Shown: in pieces, positions 32,345 to 39,914 of the stretch | Numbering within the stretch: the stretch's first letter is position 1 | Layout: the number at the start of each line of letters is the position of its first letter | Source of the DNA: Bacillota bacterium | Lineage (GTDB): Bacteria; Bacillota; Clostridia; Christensenellales; Aristaeellaceae | Assembly: GCA_023395615.1 (NCBI GenBank) | Contig: JAEWYP010000047.1 | Coordinates: 1 to 58,713, forward strand | Length of the DNA: 58,713 nt | Reading direction: 5' to 3' | Made by a program: the position numbers and the translations under genes | Notes under the pieces: model-generated | Told to the model about the DNA's origin: nothing | The model's database searches: none | Seen by the model: only the letters and a program-made list of their open reading frames with translations

Positions 32345-32980
32345 ATGGGCGCAAAAAACCGTAACACCCGGCCCCGTATCGTCACCGCCGCCTGGAAACT
32401 GTTTTACGAACAGGGATACGGCGAAACGACCGTGGAGGATATCATTCGCGTAAGCGCAGTTTCCAAAGGCACGTTCTACCATTACTTCAATGGCAAGGAC
32501 GCGCTGCTGAGCACGCTTAGCGATCTGTTTGATGATAAATACACCGAGCTTTCTAAAACCCTGCCGCCGGAACAGGGTGCTTTTGATACCCTGATGTACT
32601 TAAACCGCGAACTTTTCGGGATGATTGAGAACAGCGTATCGCTGGAGCTGCTCACCCGGCTGTATTCCACCCAGCTTATCACGGGTGGAGAAAAGCACCT
32701 GCTGGATCACAACCGTGTTTATTACCGCCTGTTGCGGCAAATTGTGATTCGCGGTCAGGAGCGCGGGGAGCTTCGCAAAACGCTGAGCAGCGCGGACATT
32801 GTGAAAGCCTACGCGCTTTGCGAACGCGCCCTGTTGTACGACTGGTGCCTGCTGGGGGCGGAGTATTCACTGACCGCCTATTCCGCGCGCATGATGCCGC
32901 TGTTTCTGCGCTATATTCGGGAAGAACAAAAAGAAAACAAAAAAGTTCGATCTGATTCTATGGATTCGTATAGTATATAA
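32345..32980 (+). CDS. TetR-family transcriptional regulator
   Basis: A 211-residue TetR regulator: N-terminal helix-turn-helix (IVTAAWKLFYEQGYGETTVEDI, given here in two parts: IVTAAWKLFYEQGYG and ETTVEDIIRVSAVSKGTFYH), the YHYFNGKDALL segment and a ligand-binding helical C-terminal domain that varies. The C-terminal tail KENKKVRSDSMDSYSI is hydrophilic. It starts 29 nt after the amidotransferase gene and may be the last gene of that unit, and it is followed by inverted repeats ahead of putP. Ligand and targets are unknown; candidate targets are its own unit and putP. Confidence 0.9.
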   Translation: MGAKNRNTRPRIVTAAWKLFYEQGYGETTVEDIIRVSAVSKGTFYHYFNGKDALLSTLSDLFDDKYTELSKTLPPEQGAFDTLMYLNRELFGMIENSVSLELLTRLYSTQLITGGEKHLLDHNRVYYRLLRQIVIRGQERGELRKTLSSADIVKAYALCERALLYDWCLLGAEYSLTAYSARMMPLFLRYIREEQKENKKVRSDSMDSYSI

Positions 32981-33010
32981 GTGCCATCATATCATCGTTT
33001 TTTCTATTCT

Positions 33011-33044
33011 TTCTATAAATCGTATAGAATACAGTTCGTACTGT
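33011..33044. promoter_or_regulatory. pair of inverted repeats upstream of putP (candidate TetR operators)
   Basis: Two adjacent palindromes: TTCTATA/TATAGAA (33011-33017, 33023-33029, 5-nt centre) and ACAGT/ACTGT (33031-33035, 33040-33044, 4-nt centre). They are in AT-rich DNA between the TetR stop and putP, ~190 nt before the start. A further ATTTCG...CGAAAT repeat follows at about 33052-33071. They are good operator candidates. Confidence 0.4.
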
Positions 33045-33233
33045 GTACGTTATTTCGATTTCTACCGAAATATGGTATGGTAACAGCACTGGTTGCGTTT
33101 CCGTCATGCGCGCGCATCGTACCTGCCTGACCCGTCATTATTTCCGCTCGATTGCGAAAATTCATCGGGCCAGTCTTGTGCGGAATCATGGAAAACAGCA
33201 CCTCACTACACCATAAGACGGGAGACGTCGAAT

Positions 33234-34781
33234 ATGTCATCAGCGGAAATCGGCATGTCGCTATCGATTCTTCTCTATCTGGCGGGGATGCTTTACATCG
33301 GGTTTGAAATGCAGAAGAAAAACAAAACCAGCGATGATTTCTATCTGGGTGGCCGCAAGCTGGGTCCGCTGGTAACGGCCATGAGCGCCGAAGCCTCCGA
33401 CATGAGCAGCTGGCTGCTGATGGGGCTCCCCGGCGTCGCTTACCTGACCGGTACGGCAGAAGCCAGCTGGACGGCCATCGGTCTGGCAGTCGGCACCTAC
33501 TTAAACTGGTTGTTCGTTGCGCGCCGTATCCGCCGGTATACGGTCGTATGCGGCAACTCCATTACCCTGCCGGATTTCTTCGCCAATCGCTACCGCGCTA
33601 AAAACAAAGCGCTGCTCACCATTTCCGCGCTGATTATTGTGATCTTCTTCATCCCCTATACCGCTTCCGGTTTCGCGGCCTGCGGCAAGCTGTTCGCCAG
33701 CCTCTTCGGGGCGGATTACCTGATCGCCATGCTCATCAGCGCAGCGGTCATCGTTGCCTACACCACACTCGGCGGCTTTCTGGCAGCCAGCACGACCGAC
33801 CTTGTGCAGTCCATCGTGATGACCATCGCGTTGATCGTCGTGTTTATTTTCGGTATCCACACCGCCGGCGGGGTAGACGCGGTGGTGGCCAACGCGCGCG
33901 CATTGACCGGCTACCTGAGCCTTAGCGCGTCCCATAACGTCGCTACCGGCGCAATAGGGAATTACGATTTCCTCACCATCATTTCCACGCTGGCATGGGG
34001 TCTTGGGTATTTCGGAATGCCCCACATCCTGCTGCGATTTATGGCGATCCGGGAGGAGCATAAGCTGGTGCTTTCCCGCCGCATTGCGACCGTGTGGGTG
34101 GTCATCTCGCTGGCGGTGGCAACGCTGATCGGCGTGATCGGTTACGGTATGACCGGGGCGGGCCGTATCGACCTGCTGGCCGGTTCCGGCAGCGAAACCA
34201 TCATCATCAAAATCGCTCAGTTATTAAGCCAGTATGGCTTCCTCTTCGCGATGCTGGCGGGCATCGTGCTGGCGGGCATTCTGGCCAGCACCATGTCCAC
34301 CGCGGATTCGCAATTGCTGGCCGCCGCGTCCTCGGTATCCCGTAACATTCTGGAAGAGGGCTTCGGCGTCAAACTTTCCGCGAAAGCCGGGATTCGGGTC
34401 GCCCGCGTCACGGTACTGGCCATATCCGTAATCGGCGTGCTGATCGCGTTAAACCCGGACAGTTCCGTTTTCCGTATCGTATCCTTCGCCTGGGCAGGGT
34501 TCGGCGCAGCGTTTGGCCCGGTGGTTCTGCTGGCGCTGTTCTGGCGGCGCAGCAACCAGTGGGGCGCGCTGTGCGGGATGCTGGGCGGTACGGCCATGGT
34601 GTTTGTATGGAAGTTCCTGCTAAAACCCATGGGTGGCGTCTGGGGGATTTACGAGTTGCTGCCCGCGTTCCTGTTTGCCATTCTGGTGAACGTGATCGTG
34701 AGCCTCTGTACCAAAGCGCCCGAAAAGGCTGTGCTGGATGATTTCGATCTGGCCGCGTCCCGAAAGACGCTGGCTGAATAA
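33234..34781 (+). CDS. putP: sodium/proline-type symporter (SSS family)
   Basis: A 515-residue sodium:solute symporter with ~13 membrane helices. The SSS signature is in the helix-5 region; the segments FYLGGRKLGPLVTAMSAEA (residues ~34-52), SDMSSWLLMGLPG and RFMAIREEHKLVLSRR are characteristic of PutP, as is the helix ILASTMSTADSQLLAAAS carrying the Na+-site residues. ATG at 33234 follows GGGAGACGTC; the frame upstream is open but lacks family content. Its role would be uptake of proline or a related osmolyte or nutrient with Na+. A terminator follows. Confidence 0.92.
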   Translation: MSSAEIGMSLSILLYLAGMLYIGFEMQKKNKTSDDFYLGGRKLGPLVTAMSAEASDMSSWLLMGLPGVAYLTGTAEASWTAIGLAVGTYLNWLFVARRIRRYTVVCGNSITLPDFFANRYRAKNKALLTISALIIVIFFIPYTASGFAACGKLFASLFGADYLIAMLISAAVIVAYTTLGGFLAASTTDLVQSIVMTIALIVVFIFGIHTAGGVDAVVANARALTGYLSLSASHNVATGAIGNYDFLTIISTLAWGLGYFGMPHILLRFMAIREEHKLVLSRRIATVWVVISLAVATLIGVIGYGMTGAGRIDLLAGSGSETIIIKIAQLLSQYGFLFAMLAGIVLAGILASTMSTADSQLLAAASSVSRNILEEGFGVKLSAKAGIRVARVTVLAISVIGVLIALNPDSSVFRIVSFAWAGFGAAFGPVVLLALFWRRSNQWGALCGMLGGTAMVFVWKFLLKPMGGVWGIYELLPAFLFAILVNVIVSLCTKAPEKAVLDDFDLAASRKTLAE

Positions 34782-34896
34782 TCGCTGTCGGTTCAGCTCC
34801 CCGGAATTCCCTGCAGGGCATACTGTAGTCTCCCACAACGCCGCTCCCCGTCTGCAAGATCCCCTTCGGCGGGAAGGCGCATAGGATTAGACAACA

Positions 34897-34960
34897 AAAC
34901 GCCGCGCTCCCCTTCTTCCGTTCGGTTCTGTACCGACGAAGGTCCGGGAACGCGGCGTTT
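34897..34960. terminator. bidirectional terminator between putP and DUF4867
   Basis: Stem AAACGCCGCG (34897-34906) with CGCGGCGTTT (34951-34960), with a second nested hairpin (TTCGGT/ACCGA) between them. T-runs follow on both strands (TTTCTTTG and, reversed, TTTTGTTG), so it serves the convergent genes. Confidence 0.75.
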
Positions 34961-34974
34961 CTTTGCGCAGTGAT

Positions 34975-35646
34975 TTAATAACGGATGTCGAAGTTCTCGC
35001 CGTGCAGCCCCGGATAGGCTCCGGCCTCCACGTCGGCAACGCTTTCGGGATGCGCCACCAGCCATTTGTCCCGGGCCCACAACAGTCGGCCGTCGCCGAT
35101 TTCCGGGCGTTTCTGCGTAAGCGGCAGGTTGGTGCCGCGCGGCAGCACGATGATGTCGCGGAAGCCCGCGTCGCTTGTCTGGCAGGGCGCGTAATGGAGG
35201 GTGGTCGCATACAGTTCCACCGTCGTTCCCTTCGGCACGAAGAAGGCGACGATCTTTCCGGCGGGCAGATCCAGCCCCTCCATATCCTGCTGGGCAGCCA
35301 GCAGCACCACCATGTCGCTCACAGCGATATTGTGCTCGCTGGCGCGGTGATATTCCAGACAGTTCAGTTTCGTGTTGTTGCCCCAGCAACATCCCAGCTG
35401 GCAGCTGCCTTCGCCGCGCAGCTCGCGTTTCGCGCGGTCAAAATCCGGCAGGGCTTCCAGCTCCGGCAGGTCGGTTACATACAGACACTGCGGATCCGCA
35501 GGCATCGCCGCAGCCTTTTCGCAGGCGGCGATCAGCGCGGACGCATCAAAATCCACCACACGGCCATACCGTTTAAATTCCGGGTCGAGCACCGAATAAA
35601 ACGGCAGGTTCGGGTTCTTTTTTCGAAGCGTTTCAACTTGATTCAT
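34975..35646 (-). CDS. DUF4867 family protein
   Basis: A 223-residue protein of the DUF4867 type, a cupin-like family of unknown function found in Firmicutes near carbohydrate genes. Features: LPFYSVLDPEFKRYGRVV, ECLYV-like LYVTDLPELEAL, EGSCQLGCCWGNNTKLNCL (a Cys-rich segment likely to bind metal), HRASEHNIAVSDMVVLLA, and the C-terminal YPGLHGENFDIRY. The chosen ATG has GGAGA upstream and 11-nt spacing; an in-frame ATG 18 nt upstream lacks a ribosome site. It lies 37 nt after the epimerase-like gene on the same strand and is probably co-transcribed, so a sugar-related role is likely but unproven. Confidence 0.75.
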   Translation of the reverse strand: MNQVETLRKKNPNLPFYSVLDPEFKRYGRVVDFDASALIAACEKAAAMPADPQCLYVTDLPELEALPDFDRAKRELRGEGSCQLGCCWGNNTKLNCLEYHRASEHNIAVSDMVVLLAAQQDMEGLDLPAGKIVAFFVPKGTTVELYATTLHYAPCQTSDAGFRDIIVLPRGTNLPLTQKRPEIGDGRLLWARDKWLVAHPESVADVEAGAYPGLHGENFDIRY

Positions 35647-35683
35647 CAGGTTATTCTCCCCCATTCTGTTGATGATAAAAAGG

Positions 35684-36532
35684 TTATCGGATCGTAATCG
35701 TATGGGTGCGGTCGGCGGTTTTTCCCGGTTCCAGCCGGATAAAGCCCGGTTTGTGGTCAATCCGCAGGTCCGCATCCGTAAAGTCCGGCGCGTTGCACCA
35801 CGGTTCGATGCACAGGTAGCCCGCGCCCTGCTTGGTCCAGAACATCAGCACATCGTGACCCGGAAAATCCACCCGAATCTCACGGGAATGTTTGCGACTG
35901 CGCAACGTCACCCCGCGACTTTTGAGGGTGCGGAACACCAGCGCATCCACCGCGAAATCCGCATACCGCAGCGGCAGCACCCGTGTGTTTTCCGCCATCA
36001 CCACCGGTTCGCGCTGAATCAGATTCCCAACCAGCACATAATCGTCCAGTTTTTCCGCTTCGTCAAACACGATTTCGTACTCCTCAATCCCTTCGGGGGT
36101 CGCGTACGCTTCGTGGGCGCCGACGCTATAGTAGAATGTCTGGCTGTCCCGGTTGGTAACGGAGTAGGTCACTTCCAGCGCTGAACCCTTCAGCGCAAAG
36201 TGGGCGCGCAGGTCGTACTCAAACGGGAAACCCTCGTTTTTCTGGTTCATCAGCAGAGTTACGGCGCTTTCCTGTTCGTTTTCTACCTGCCATTCCAGCT
36301 TGCGGACAAACCCGTGTTTCGGCATGGGATAGCGCTTGCCGTCCAGCTCGTAACAGTCCTCCCGAAAACCGCCCGCCACGGGGAACAGAACCGGCGCGCG
36401 GCTGGCCCAGAAGGTCGGATCGCCCTGCCATAGTCTTTCCACGCTGTTCTGATCCCGGATGGACTGCAGCTCCGCGCCCCGCGTGGAAAGCGTAACCGTA
36501 AGCAAATCGTTATGAATGGTTATCAGACCCAT
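35684..36532 (-). CDS. aldose 1-epimerase (galactose mutarotase)-like protein
   Basis: A 282-residue beta-sandwich of the aldose 1-epimerase superfamily, LacX-like group, ends with the FIRLEPGKT strand. Segments: GAELQSIRDQNSVERLW, RAPVLFPVAGGFRED, YYSVGAHEAYATP, where the histidine belongs to the catalytic site, and WTKQGAGYLCIEPWC. The catalytic acid-base residues (His, Glu of CIEPW) appear present. The sugar is unknown. Coupled to DUF4867, with a palindrome in its promoter at 36669-36690 suggesting repression. Confidence 0.86.
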   Translation of the reverse strand: MGLITIHNDLLTVTLSTRGAELQSIRDQNSVERLWQGDPTFWASRAPVLFPVAGGFREDCYELDGKRYPMPKHGFVRKLEWQVENEQESAVTLLMNQKNEGFPFEYDLRAHFALKGSALEVTYSVTNRDSQTFYYSVGAHEAYATPEGIEEYEIVFDEAEKLDDYVLVGNLIQREPVVMAENTRVLPLRYADFAVDALVFRTLKSRGVTLRSRKHSREIRVDFPGHDVLMFWTKQGAGYLCIEPWCNAPDFTDADLRIDHKPGFIRLEPGKTADRTHTITIR

Positions 36533-36668
36533 AAGAAAACCCTTCTTTCACCGGGCATATCGGTACCGCTTATTTCGTAAAGCCATGCTCGGATTGTATT
36601 CAGTCAGGTTGACCGTTTTCGAATCGAACCCATATCTCCGGCCCAATTCGTACCGCGGCGTCGCCGTG

Positions 36669-36690
36669 ATTATACCACGGCAGCCTGCCG
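36669..36690 (-). promoter_or_regulatory. promoter -10 with overlapping palindrome (operator candidate)
   Basis: On the minus strand TATAAT at 36674-36669, with the palindrome CGGCAG-C-CTGCCG at 36678-36690 sitting in the -35/-10 spacer; the -35 (TTTATC, about 36697-36692) is weak. This is in the ~330-nt region between the epimerase-like gene and the radical SAM gene, in which nothing else is seen. Confidence 0.4.
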
Positions 36691-36868
36691 CGATAAAGCC
36701 TTGTAATAAAAAACACCGGAGAGTGCGCGGCATATCCACTTTTTTTGCAACGGCGGGTACGCCGGAGCATTTGCGGATCACAACGCGCTTTGCCTGTTTG
36801 CTAAAACGCTTGTTTCCGCCGCGAGGGCGTGGTATTCTTGGGAACGGACATTGTGGGGAGGGAAACCG

Positions 36869-37768
36869 ATGCTTTGCAATTTGTGCCCGCGTCACTGCAA
36901 CGCCGAACGTACCGAGGCCGAAGGCCACGGATACTGCCATATGGGAACGCTCCCGGTGGTTGCCCGCGCCGCCCGGCATTTCTGGGAGGAGCCGTGCATC
37001 AGTGGCGTAAACGGAAGCGGAACCGTCTTTTTCTGCGGTTGTCAGCTGGGCTGTGTTTTCTGCCAGAACGCAGGCATCAGCGGCGGCGTGCTCAGCGGAA
37101 AGCCCCTGTCCGTCGAATCGCTGGCGGAGCTTTTTGGGCGGGTGGAAGCCTTAGGTGTGCACAACCTGAACCTTGTTACCCCCACGCATTTCGCGCCCGC
37201 CATTTTCGCGGCGCTCCGGCTGCGCAAGCCCGGCGTGCCCGTGATCTGGAATTCCAGCGGATACGAAAGCCCGGAGATGATCGAGGCGGCGCGCGGGCTG
37301 GTGGATGTGTTTTTACCGGACTTCAAGTATGCCAAGGCTTCTACGGGGCGGGAGCTTGCCCACGCGCCGGATTACTTTCCCGTGGCGCTCGCCGCCATTC
37401 GCGCCATGTGCGCGCAAACCGGCGCGCCTGTTTACGACGCCGACGGAATGCTGATCCGGGGCACGCTGGTACGCCATCTGGCGTTGCCCCTTCGGGTGGA
37501 TGAAACGATCACCATCCTTGATACGATCGCAAACGAACTGCCCGCGGGCACGCCCGTAAGCCTGATGCGCCAGTATACCCCCATGAACGGCGTTACCGCC
37601 AAGGGGCTGGATCGGCGGCTGACCGCGCGGGAATACGCCCGCGCGCGCGATCACTTTTTCGATCTGGGCCTGCCCGGGTATCTGCAGGAGAAGGAAGCTG
37701 CGCAAAGCAGCTTCACCCCCGCCTTTATGGATGAAGAAAGCACGCTGCTGTTTAAAGATCTACCCTGA
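36869..37768 (+). CDS. radical SAM protein, PflA/PflX-like (activating-enzyme-like)
   Basis: A 299-residue radical SAM protein. The 4Fe-4S-binding motif CQLGCVFC (C-x3-C-x2-C) is at ~residues 65-72, and an additional cysteine pair at the start (CNLCPRHCN) matches the PflX-like group; TPTHFAP, NSSGYESPEM and DVFLPDFKYA are also conserved. The family is related to glycyl-radical-enzyme activators but its substrate is unknown, and no glycyl radical enzyme gene is next to it. ATG at 36869 has GGGGAGGG 5-6 nt upstream. It runs head-on into the MBL-fold gene 3 nt further. Confidence 0.85.
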   Translation: MLCNLCPRHCNAERTEAEGHGYCHMGTLPVVARAARHFWEEPCISGVNGSGTVFFCGCQLGCVFCQNAGISGGVLSGKPLSVESLAELFGRVEALGVHNLNLVTPTHFAPAIFAALRLRKPGVPVIWNSSGYESPEMIEAARGLVDVFLPDFKYAKASTGRELAHAPDYFPVALAAIRAMCAQTGAPVYDADGMLIRGTLVRHLALPLRVDETITILDTIANELPAGTPVSLMRQYTPMNGVTAKGLDRRLTAREYARARDHFFDLGLPGYLQEKEAAQSSFTPAFMDEESTLLFKDLP

Positions 37769-37771
37769 ACC

Positions 37772-38473
37772 TTACTCGAGGGTGATCGTTTCGCCTGGTT
37801 TTACAATCAGCCGCGTATCCACGTCAAATTTTCCCGCAATCTTTTCGTTAAACAGCTTGCCGACTTGCGTATGGTAAGGGATGCTGTGTTTAGCGCCGAC
37901 CAGTTTGGCGCACGCCGCGGCTTCCTTCGCGTCCATGTTGTATTTACCGTCGCAGCAGAAAAACGCGTAATCCAGCTTGCGCGTCGCCAGTTCCGCCATT
38001 TGGTCGGTCTGGGAGGTGTCGCCGCTGATGTAGACCGTTTTCCCATCGCTGAAGGTAAGAATATACCCCACGCAAACCTTGATGTCGTGATTGGGGTTGT
38101 TGCCAGCCTGCACAGCCTCCACCTTAACATATCCCAGGTCGAACGTCTGGTACGCGCCGTCTGCCAGCGCCTCTTTGTTGGTAATGGTCTGGCAGTCGTC
38201 ATTCTTATGCCGGATCAGGCTGACTTTATCATGATCCTGATGCATATGCGTAATCAGGATCAGGTCGGCGGGCACATCGTAACCGTCGCCGGCATAAGGG
38301 TCCACATAGATCGTTTTTCCTTCCGCGGTGGTGATGCGCAGGCTGGCGTGGCCCTGATACAGCAGGGTCGCCGCGCCCGGCGTTTCCGTGGGGGCCGGGG
38401 CGCTTTCCGCACCGGCGCATACGCAGACCATTGTAAGAAGCAGCGACAGAATCATAAACGACAAACGTTTCAT
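37772..38473 (-). CDS. secreted UlaG-like metallo-hydrolase (MBL fold)
   Basis: A 233-residue MBL-fold protein with an N-terminal signal peptide (KRLSFMILSLLLTMVCVCAGA, shown in part) followed by a short Pro/Thr linker and the core: YQGHASLRITTAEGKTIY, the metal motif THMHQDHD, VYISGDTSQTDQM and a histidine in IPYHTQVG. It resembles UlaG-type hydrolases, normally cytosolic; export is unusual. The ATG at 38473 has GAAGGAGG 7 nt upstream; an earlier start in frame would disrupt the signal peptide. The cysteine cluster VCVCAG near the predicted cleavage could be a lipobox (VCAG) instead. The stop is 3 nt from the radical SAM stop. Confidence 0.78.
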   Translation of the reverse strand: MKRLSFMILSLLLTMVCVCAGAESAPAPTETPGAATLLYQGHASLRITTAEGKTIYVDPYAGDGYDVPADLILITHMHQDHDKVSLIRHKNDDCQTITNKEALADGAYQTFDLGYVKVEAVQAGNNPNHDIKVCVGYILTFSDGKTVYISGDTSQTDQMAELATRKLDYAFFCCDGKYNMDAKEAAACAKLVGAKHSIPYHTQVGKLFNEKIAGKFDVDTRLIVKPGETITLE

Positions 38474-38506
38474 CTCCAGGCCTCCTTCACGGGTATTCAT
38501 CCCGTG

Positions 38507-39859
38507 TTATTTTCCCACACAGAACGTTGAAAAAATCTCATCCAACAGCCGGTCGTCCACACTTTCACCGGTGATTCTGCCCAGCGTCCACAGCGCCTCG
38601 CGCAGATCGATAGCCGCCACATCCAGCGGCGTGCCGTTTTGCAGGGCGTTCGCCGCCTGCGTCAGTCTGTCCACCGCCTGCCGCGCCGCCGCCATATGCC
38701 GCTCGTGCGTCAGCATCCCTTCGCCGGGCAGCTTCGCCTGCTGCGCCAGATAAGCCCGCAGGCTGTCCAACCCCTGCCCTGTTTTGGCGGACAGGGTGAA
38801 AATGGGGGCATGTTCCGTCTCCCGCGCCACCTCCGCGGCGGTCACGGCAGGGGGAGTATCTTCTTTGTTGAGCAATACGGCGCAGGGGCAATCCGTTTTA
38901 AGCCTTAGCAGTTCCCGTTCTTCCGCGTCCAGCGGTTTGGACGCGTCGATCAGCAGCAAAGCGACGTCCGCGCGCGCCACCGCCGCTTTCGCGCGTTCCA
39001 CACCGATCCGCTCTACCGTATCGCCGCTTTCGCGCAGGCCCGCCGTATCCATCAGCAGCACGTTCAGCCCGTTCAGCGAAAAACTGCCCTCCAGCACATC
39101 CCGCGTCGTACCGGGAATATCGGTCACAATTGCTCGTTCTTCTCCCAGCAAGGCGTTAAACAACGTGCTTTTCCCCGCGTTGGGGCGACCGCACAGCGCT
39201 ACGCGCAGGCCGTTTCGCAGGATGCGTGCGCCGCGTTCGTCCACCGCCGCGTTCAGCTCTGCCGTAAGTTCCGCAAGCCCAGCCCGCAACCCGCCGATCG
39301 CTTCGGCTTCATCGATTTCATCCGGATAATCCAGGCAGGCTTCCACGCCTGCGATCAGGCGAGTCAGTTTTTCCTGTGCCTGTTTCACAAAGCGCCCGGC
39401 CCCGCCGTTTAACAACGCTTCCTCACTTTTCAGCGCCGCGGCGGAACGCGCGCCGATTACGCCCATCACGGCCTCGGCCTGCGACAGATCAATGCGCCCG
39501 TTCAGGAACGCCCGCCGGGTAAACTCCCCCGCCTCCGCGAGGCGCGCGCCGGCCGCAACCAGCAACCGCATCACCGTCGTCGCCGCCGCGTCGCCGCCGT
39601 GCACGTGCAGCTCGCAAACGTCCTCGCGGGTATAGGTGTTGGGGGCGCGCATCATCACGCCCATCGCCTCGTCCACCGGCGCACCCGCCGCGTCTACCAC
39701 ATGCCCGTACATCAGCCGGTGATCCTCGTAGGGCGGTTTCCGCTTTGCCGGGCAAAACACGCGTTGCAGCAGGGCTTCGGCGTTTTCTCCGCTTACGCGC
39801 ACGATAGCCACGCCGCCTTCTCCCGGTGCCGTTGCAATGCCCACGATGGTATCCCGCAT
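38507..39859 (-). CDS. mnmE: tRNA uridine-5-carboxymethylaminomethyl GTPase MnmE
   Basis: MnmE (450 aa) with MnmG modifies U34 of tRNAs. N-terminal tetrahydrofolate-binding domain (DTIVGIATAPGEGGVAIVRVSG, start only shown in part), a helical domain, the G domain with P-loop GRPNAGKSTLFNALL, TTRD, DTAGLRE and NKED, and the C-terminal redox-type motif FCVGK, where FCIGK is usual. ATG at 39859 with GGGGAGG upstream; the frame stays open into the divergent addB, which is not coding on this strand. With mnmA in the window, two enzymes of the 5-carboxymethylaminomethyl-2-thiouridine pathway are present. Confidence 0.96.
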   Translation of the reverse strand: MRDTIVGIATAPGEGGVAIVRVSGENAEALLQRVFCPAKRKPPYEDHRLMYGHVVDAAGAPVDEAMGVMMRAPNTYTREDVCELHVHGGDAAATTVMRLLVAAGARLAEAGEFTRRAFLNGRIDLSQAEAVMGVIGARSAAALKSEEALLNGGAGRFVKQAQEKLTRLIAGVEACLDYPDEIDEAEAIGGLRAGLAELTAELNAAVDERGARILRNGLRVALCGRPNAGKSTLFNALLGEERAIVTDIPGTTRDVLEGSFSLNGLNVLLMDTAGLRESGDTVERIGVERAKAAVARADVALLLIDASKPLDAEERELLRLKTDCPCAVLLNKEDTPPAVTAAEVARETEHAPIFTLSAKTGQGLDSLRAYLAQQAKLPGEGMLTHERHMAAARQAVDRLTQAANALQNGTPLDVAAIDLREALWTLGRITGESVDDRLLDEIFSTFCVGK

Positions 39860-39885
39860 GGCAAAACCTCCCCAAAAGATGCTTT

Positions 39886-39904
39886 CTGTGCTATTATAAC
39901 ACAG
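39886..39904. promoter_or_regulatory. bidirectional promoter candidate between mnmE and addB
   Basis: CTGTG (39886-39890) and CACAG (39900-39904) flank CTATTATAA; TATAAT on the minus strand (39897-39892) points at mnmE. The 55-nt divergent interval has no room for a second distinct promoter. Confidence 0.35.
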
Positions 39905-39914
39905 AGGAATTTGG

